Of a stretch of 64,000 nt of DNA, positions 58,911-64,000 are shown in pieces. The position numbers and the translations under genes are program-made. The notes under the pieces were generated by a model, which was not told the DNA's origin, did no database searches, and saw nothing but the letters and a program-made list of their open reading frames with translations. The stretch is taken from assembly GCA_005765155.1 (NCBI GenBank), contig VCCP01000003.1:3596001-3660000 (forward strand). The letters run 5' to 3'. Source of the DNA: Zelopaecilomyces penicillatus. Its lineage: Eukaryota > Ascomycota > Sordariomycetes > Hypocreales > Pseudodiploosporaceae. Numbering within the stretch: position 1 is the first letter of the stretch; every line of letters begins with the position of its first letter.

Positions 58911-60574
58911 ATGATTGGGCTGGTGCGGCTTCCACATGTCCTTGGCCTCCTGGTTGTGGCAGCTGGACTGCCGCTTTCATCAAGCCAGTATCTGGACTCG
59001 TCAACAACGATATTAGTAAAATCATTCAACATTACGGCTGAAGAGCTGGCCTTGGTGCCGAAGTGTGCTGTAAGTTTGTTCCCGTTGTTGCATGTTTCCG
59101 TCAACCCCTGGAGATCGATTTGGTCGGTGGTTTAACCTCGATCACACAGTTCAAATGCCTGGCAGGGCAAAATAAAACCAGCACCGACATAGCTGGTGCA
59201 TGCCGCCGCGACGAAGGCACCCTGTCCAAGGCAAAAGAGTGTTTACAGAAGGTCTGCACTGTCCACGAATCCCTCCGTATGTCATATCCTGCTCTGTGTC
59301 TTCAACCCACCTCGGACGTATCATTATGGATTTCATGCTGACTTGAAGCGTGATGGCTCAAAATAAAGGCGTCGCCAGTTTCGTGTCAAGACTCTGCGGC
59401 GACCCTATTAGGGATCTTACCACCGAGTTCAAAGTATTGACTCTAGTACTCGGCGGCATTACTGGACTCGTCGTCGGCCTCCGCTTCATCTCTAAATTCT
59501 TCTACAGCTATAAACGAGGCTTTGGTCCAGATGACTGGAGCATTTTCGCTGCAATGGTCGTTGCTATTCCCGGCATGTTCGTCAACGTCTTCGGCTTGGC
59601 GGCCAACGGTCTTGGAAGGGACGTCTGGGCCATGACCCCTGAGGGACTCGCCAACTTTGCTCGCTACTTCTACATCGAGGAACTGGTTTACCTAACTCTA
59701 ATGACGCTGGTTAAGCTTAGCCTTTGTCTGTTTTATCTCGAAATATTTCCAGGGATTAAGATTCGCCGTCTGCTTTGGAGCACTGTCGCCTTCCACGTTG
59801 CCATGTGGCTCGCCTTCTTCATTAAAGTCATCTTTCAATGCTTGCCCCTCGGCTGGTATTGGGCCAGATTCAACGATCTTGACCCTTATAGAGGCAAATG
59901 TATCAACATCAATGCTGCTGGCTGGGCCCATGCCGCTCTCAATGTTGCTTCCGACATCTGGCTTCTGGCACTTCCCTTGAGTCAATTGAGGTCGCTCGGC
60001 CTCCATTGGAAGAGAAAGGTCGGCGCGGCCATCATGTTTTCTATGGGAACACTGTAAGTAATGTTAGAAAACATTGTACTCCCATAGCAAGCTCGCTTTG
60101 AGTAACTGGACTCGCTCCTGGTCCTGGTCATGATCAATAACTAACCTTTCTTTTTAACGCAGGGTAACCATTGTCTCCATTCTCCGAATACACTCACTCG
60201 GCGACTTTGCCAACTCTACAAATCCGACCTGGGATCAGCGAGCTATCGTGTGGTGGTCGACGGTCGAAGTCAACATTGGAATTATTTGCACCTGTCTCCC
60301 ATCCATCCGACTCTTCTTAGGAAGCCTATTTCCTCATGTTTTCGGCACAAATGCCTCGACATCAGGCACTCACACATCATCACGAGGAGAGAGGCTTGGC
60401 AGTAGCAACCATCGGACAGATCTGGACGATTTGGAACTGGAGCTCTCCCCAACACCACCAGAGGACAAGTCGATCATCAGAACTTTGGAATATACTGTGG
60501 AGACGAACACATCGGACGAACGATTAACTACGAGCATGCCGATAGAGCCATCAGCATTACATCTTAGGCCATGA
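58911..60574 (+). CDS. CFEM-domain PTH11-type GPCR-like protein
   Basis: Model: exons 58911-59069, 59150-59276, 59369-60053 and 60163-60574, giving 460 aa. Signal peptide (VLGLLVVAAGLPLSSSQ), then a short CFEM-like extracellular region (about 50-110), then seven membrane helices: VLTLVLGGITGLVVGL, FAAMVVAIPGMFVNVF, VYLTLMTLVKLSLCLFYL, VAFHVAMWLAFFIKVIF, AALNVASDIWLLALPLSQL, AAIMFSMGTLVTIVSIL and VEVNIGIICTCLPSIRLFL. The TM segment DIWLLALPLSQL and the KLSLCLFYLEIF motif are typical of the fungal PTH11/rhodopsin-like (SAT4) family. A Ser/Thr-rich cytosolic tail follows. Relatives act in surface sensing and host recognition. The acceptor of intron 2 at 59368 was chosen because it restores ESLRVASFVSRLCGDPIRD. 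Only six of eight expected CFEM cysteines are visible. Confidence 0.85.
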
Positions 60575-60943
60575 TGAACCAAAAAAAAAAAAAAGACTTG
60601 CAGAACACCAATAACAACAAATGAAATTTGCCTTGGAGTTACACGGGTGGGGGAAAATGGCGAAGGCTGACACAGGTGTCGGCGTTATGTATTGAAATGT
60701 CATATACCAAACATCACATACCCTTAGCTTGTTTTATTCTTCATATTCATATATCTATCTTTCTTTAATATCATAGATCTTCATCACTTTGATGCTTTGT
60801 ACCCCTGAACTTTTTATGGTCTGCGCGTGCGTTTGTATGAAGATGAATGCTTGATATACTGTGACAGATTTCCCACGTTTACGATGCGCTTGTGTCAATT
60901 CCCAAAAATTGTTTTTAAGTTACAAGGGGCTTTTTTCTTTCCT
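60575..60943. other. Intergenic region between convergent genes
   Basis: 369 bp holding the 3' ends of the receptor and lysozyme genes. A run of 14 A lies at 60581-60594, seven bases past the receptor stop codon. Confidence 0.6.
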
Positions 60944-61716
60944 CTAGCATCGTGTGGGCAGAGCTGGGACGTTGGTTGGGGTCTGGTGCAGTCTAACCTC
61001 CGCAGCACGTCGGCGGACAAGTCCGGGCAGAACCACGCCACCTCCGTTCCTCCACTTGGGAAGCTCCTCCGCGGCGACGGTGTTGGGGTTTTGGTTTGCG
61101 TTGAGACGCTGGATGAGCGACGAGGTCCTGGCAGCACCACAGCCGACGTTGAATGCCCAGCTAACTAGGGCACCGTATTGGTTGGCGTTGAGCCTGACGG
61201 CGTCGGTGGTCATGGTAGTGATGCAGTCTTGAGCGATCTGTCGTTCATTGAGTCAAACGGAGCATGTGTCAGTCGATGGTAACAGAAAGGCAAACGACAA
61301 CCATGGAAGGGACCAGGAGGAAGAGGTCATATGATCTTACCTTGAGATCCGACTGGAGCAATGCCGTTGCCTGAGCCTCTGACAACGGGAATCGGTAGGG
61401 GACCTCTCCGCATCCTCTTGTCTTGCACAGATGTCCATATCCGACAGTGGGAAGACCAACGGGGTCAGGGCCTGCGACACAAGAACAGTGTTAGTTGGCA
61501 AAGTCAACTCCAAGAAGAGATACCGTGCTTTCTCTTTCTCTCTCTCTCTCTTCTGGGTATGGGGGTTTATGTCATCTTACTGGGGCTTGGAACGAAACCC
61601 TCAAACTCTTTGACGAGGGCCACGGTTGCGCCGTTGACGGCTGGGCCAACGCATGCCGTGACGGACAAGGCGCCGGAAACGAGGAGGACAACGCTCTTGA
61701 GGGACATGTTGACCAT
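60944..61716 (-). CDS. Secreted lysozyme, glycoside hydrolase family 24
   Basis: Model: exon 1 61716-61581, exon 2 61471-61341 and exon 3 61237-60944, giving 186 aa. The N terminus (SLKSVVLLVSGALSVTA) is a signal peptide. The GH24 catalytic region crosses intron 1: LVKEFEGFVPSPSPDPVGLP followed by TVGYGHLC. The Glu of KEFEG is the expected acid, and the Asp of PDPVG and Thr of PTVGYGH fit the E-D-T arrangement of phage-type lysozymes. Exon 3 has the NQYGALVSWAFNVGCGA segment and the family C terminus with LPGLVRRRAAEV. The enzyme hydrolyses the MurNAc-GlcNAc bond of bacterial peptidoglycan outside the cell. Fungal GH24 muramidases are known and were probably gained from bacteria or phage. The second ATG at 61707 is an alternative start. 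Cysteines at HLC, GCGE, QDC and VGCG could form disulfides. Confidence 0.9.
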
Positions 61717-63582
61717 TGTGACGGATCTTTTCTTGGGGAGATGAAGTTGTTGCTGGTGTATGGAATGGGCGAAGAATAAATGCAAAGGTAGTCAAGTGCC
61801 GGTAATTGTATTGTCTACTCTGATTCTCGTTGGTGAAAGTCGATTTGAGATGGAGCGAACAGACGTGGGCTCTCAGCTTTAAATAAGTCTATTTTCTGGC
61901 TTACATCTCCCTCCTACTCTATCTCAAGTCATAGTCAATCCCATGGTAAAAGAAGAAAAAAAAGTCCGAAAGGGCAAGGAGACTCCTCTTTCAGTCGGAG
62001 TAATTTGACGTAATGCCCGTGTGCAATTGAAGGGTAGCATTGGGACCGTGGCAAGTGGGTTTGTTTCGCCGTTCGCCCATGATTCTTGGCGCGGGTGGGT
62101 TGCGTTCAGATCTACATGCCTAAAACTGAGTAGTAGAAAAAAACCTAACAATGGTAATAAACAATGACAAAAAGTAAAGGGACAAAGTGGGAAAAGAGAG
62201 CGAAAGTAAGCGAGTGGCTCCGCGCCGCTAAAAGGCGAATTGCCGTCTTGAAGATCTGTATGAGCATATCAAACCCCTGACAGGCTGAATGAAAATGGAA
62301 ATTTGAAAGAGCGGATGTCTCAGTTCTCGTCGTCTTCCAAAGTCTCACGACCTCTAGCTCCCTCTCTCTCTATCTCTCGCATCTTTCGCCCCGCAATGTA
62401 TACTGGATTAGAGTCGTAGCCCCAAAACGCATTTGTGCGGGTTGCATTTTTTGGGAGGCTAGAGATCGGGGTAATCCTGGGGTAGGTGGATAGATATGTG
62501 CAGGGGTGAGTGTGGGAGGGACAGCTTCCAGTCAGACAAAAGAAAGATAAGGTGTTGTAAATGGAACCCGAGGAAAGCGAGCGCAGATACGGCACAGGCC
62601 GGAAAAGCTGGGGTATGATTGTGGAGTTGTGTGTGCATGCATACTTGTTTAACTTCTATCATTGCTAGGAGAATAATAATGGCATGACGTATTGCTCTGT
62701 ATTTCCTTCTTTTCTTGAGATCCATAAAGCCCATTGGAATGAAATAGATATCATCAATCTTGTAAAACTAAAGATCATTTATTCCCCCAAGGGTTGATTA
62801 AACCACAAGACGGTACCTGCTGTAGATCGATTGCCTAGGGTGTGCCTTATGAAGCCTCCCAAGCGCCACGTCCACATTCCTCCATGCGTCCCGGCCCGGG
62901 ATAGATTGTTACACCTAATACAACGCGGCAACAAAACTTGCCATTCTCGATACATGACCCAATTACGGTGTCCATCGCGAGCAGTATATCATCTGTACCT
63001 TGACTTTACTTTACTCGATACCTTTTTTTTTTTTTTTTTCAAATTATTCAGGGCAGCGTCTTGGAAACAACCGTTCGCAGGAAAGATCTGCAAAGCTGAG
63101 GTGAGAGACATGGCGGGGAAAGGATGGGATGCCATTTGTCTTGTTTGCGCCTAGCATGTTCTACAGACACACAGAGTTAGTACATACATACCGGTACATA
63201 CATACGTATAGCTACCTACAGCCGGAACCCTCCGGCTCCCAATCCTTCATGAGCTTGCGTTTTCGGCCCGTTGCGACCATAATCCGGTCGGTCTTTGCTC
63301 CGGATCCTTGTCTCGATCTGGAATGTGCTTTTGTTTTTCCCAACTTGGAATATTCAAAAATTGGCCCCAAGGCTTTGAGATGGATAATATTACTGCCTCG
63401 TTGGGTCTCATCGGTTGCAAGCGCCAACATCCCAAGACATAATCATCCTCTGGGCCTCAAAATTACAGTGTTTGATTAATAAAAATTACTAAGACTAGGT
63501 ATCTTTCTTTCATCTTTCTATATATAACAACAACAAATAGGGAATGTACAAAAACGACTGGAAATGTCATATGCAGCGGTGT
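61717..63582. other. Intergenic region
   Basis: No supported gene. A TATTTAAA-type element on the minus strand at about 61878-61885 lies 162 bp upstream of the lysozyme ATG. A run of 17 T is at 63023-63039. The right part should hold the 3' untranslated region of the gene ending at 63583. Confidence 0.45.
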
Positions 63583-64000
63583 TCATGATTCTATATCCTC
63601 ATCCCATTGACGAACCACGTGGGCCTCGCCCAGAGCCCCCTTCAGTACCAACACCAACTCATCAACTGTCGCCAGGAACCTCAGATACACCGACATGGCA
63701 ACACAGTACCGTCGATAGTTTTCATCCCGAACCTGATCTTTACTGAGCTCCGTGTGTGGATGCTGCTGGCGCCAGGATTCGAAGCAGCTGCGGACCAGTG
63801 GTGCAGGTAGTCGTTCAGGTAAGGGAGAGCCTGTCCTCAAAGCTTGTTCGATAATGACCAAAACGGACATGATATTACCCATGGCGGCCTCGTCCAGGAA
63901 CCCGGTTGAGCGAATGAACCGCTCTTGCAATTCCTTGGGAAGGTAGCTTGACAGAATGAGAAGCTTGCCCAAGGTCAAATTAATATTCTGGCACAGTTCC
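63583..64000 (-). CDS. 3' end of a Bre4/DUF2421-type membrane protein (partial)
   Basis: An open frame enters from beyond the right edge and ends at 63583, so only the last 139 or so residues are present. The segment LGKLLILSSYLPKELQERF, then RSTGFLDEAAMGNIMSVL and SPLPERLPAPLV, matches my recollection of the C-terminal cytosolic region of fungal Bre4-like proteins (DUF2421, FUSC-like putative aromatic-acid or ER transporters). The final part (YCVAMSVYLRFLATVDELV) is helical. The upstream membrane domains lie outside the window, so the assignment rests on this tail alone. Confidence 0.65.
   Translation of the reverse strand, partial: ELCQNINLTLGKLLILSSYLPKELQERFIRSTGFLDEAAMGNIMSVLVIIEQALRTGSPLPERLPAPLVRSCFESWRQQHPHTELSKDQVRDENYRRYCVAMSVYLRFLATVDELVLVLKGALGEAHVVRQWDEDIES

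Noticed and set aside
58911..61716. Receptor and lysozyme as part of a secondary-metabolite or effector cluster
   Set aside because: No backbone enzyme, tailoring enzyme, transporter or cluster regulator is nearby in the window.

Overview
The window reads as nuclear DNA of a filamentous ascomycete, most likely a Sordariomycete of the order Hypocreales. The reasons are short (50-130 nt) spliceosomal introns with GTAAGT/GTATGT-type donors, long CT-rich leaders, intergenic distances of 0.5-8 kb, and filamentous-fungal families (PTH11-type CFEM receptor, Hsk3, Rpr2, Mrs2, WASP). The species cannot be named from the sequence. I see no tRNA, rRNA, CRISPR array or biosynthetic gene cluster.

Layout. 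0-1.3 kb: a three-exon glutathione S-transferase-like gene. 1.3-11.8 kb: gene-poor DNA with a dead piggyBac-like transposon (4.7-6.8 kb), bracketed by a perfect 32-bp inverted repeat and interrupted only by nonsense codons, as expected of repeat-induced C-to-T mutation. 11.8-14.3 kb: a ketopantoate-reductase-like protein with a long disordered tail. 16-20.2 kb: the DASH kinetochore subunit Hsk3, then the RNase P subunit Rpr2 and the mRNA-export helicase Sub2 in divergent orientation. 20.2-28.3 kb: an 8-kb stretch without convincing genes, leading into a Pho85-type cyclin (28.3-30.4 kb). 33.4-34.5 kb: an isolated F-box-like gene. 35.6-37.4 kb: a mitochondrial Mrs2-type magnesium channel whose signature GMN motif reads GAN. 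39.2-41.8 kb: a five-TM sulfatase/LtaS-fold membrane protein. 43.5 kb: a 72-residue hydrophobic microprotein with a myristoylation-like N terminus. 44.2-47.1 kb: the XPF-family repair endonuclease. 47.9 kb: a 65-residue hydrophilic protein. 49.2-51.2 kb: WASP/Las17. 52-52.7 kb: eIF1A. 53.4-54.1 kb: a probable mitochondrial protein of unknown function. 54.1-58.9 kb: gene-poor. 58.9-61.7 kb: a CFEM/PTH11-type receptor convergent with a secreted GH24 lysozyme. 63.6 kb to the end: the 3' end of a Bre4/DUF2421-type membrane protein.

Most genes are core housekeeping functions (mRNA export, translation initiation, tRNA processing, DNA repair, actin nucleation, chromosome segregation, mitochondrial Mg2+). 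The receptor and lysozyme at the right end face the outside of the cell. The genes do not form one pathway. Gene models were built by hand from reading frame, splice signals and protein similarity recalled from family knowledge; no database search was run.
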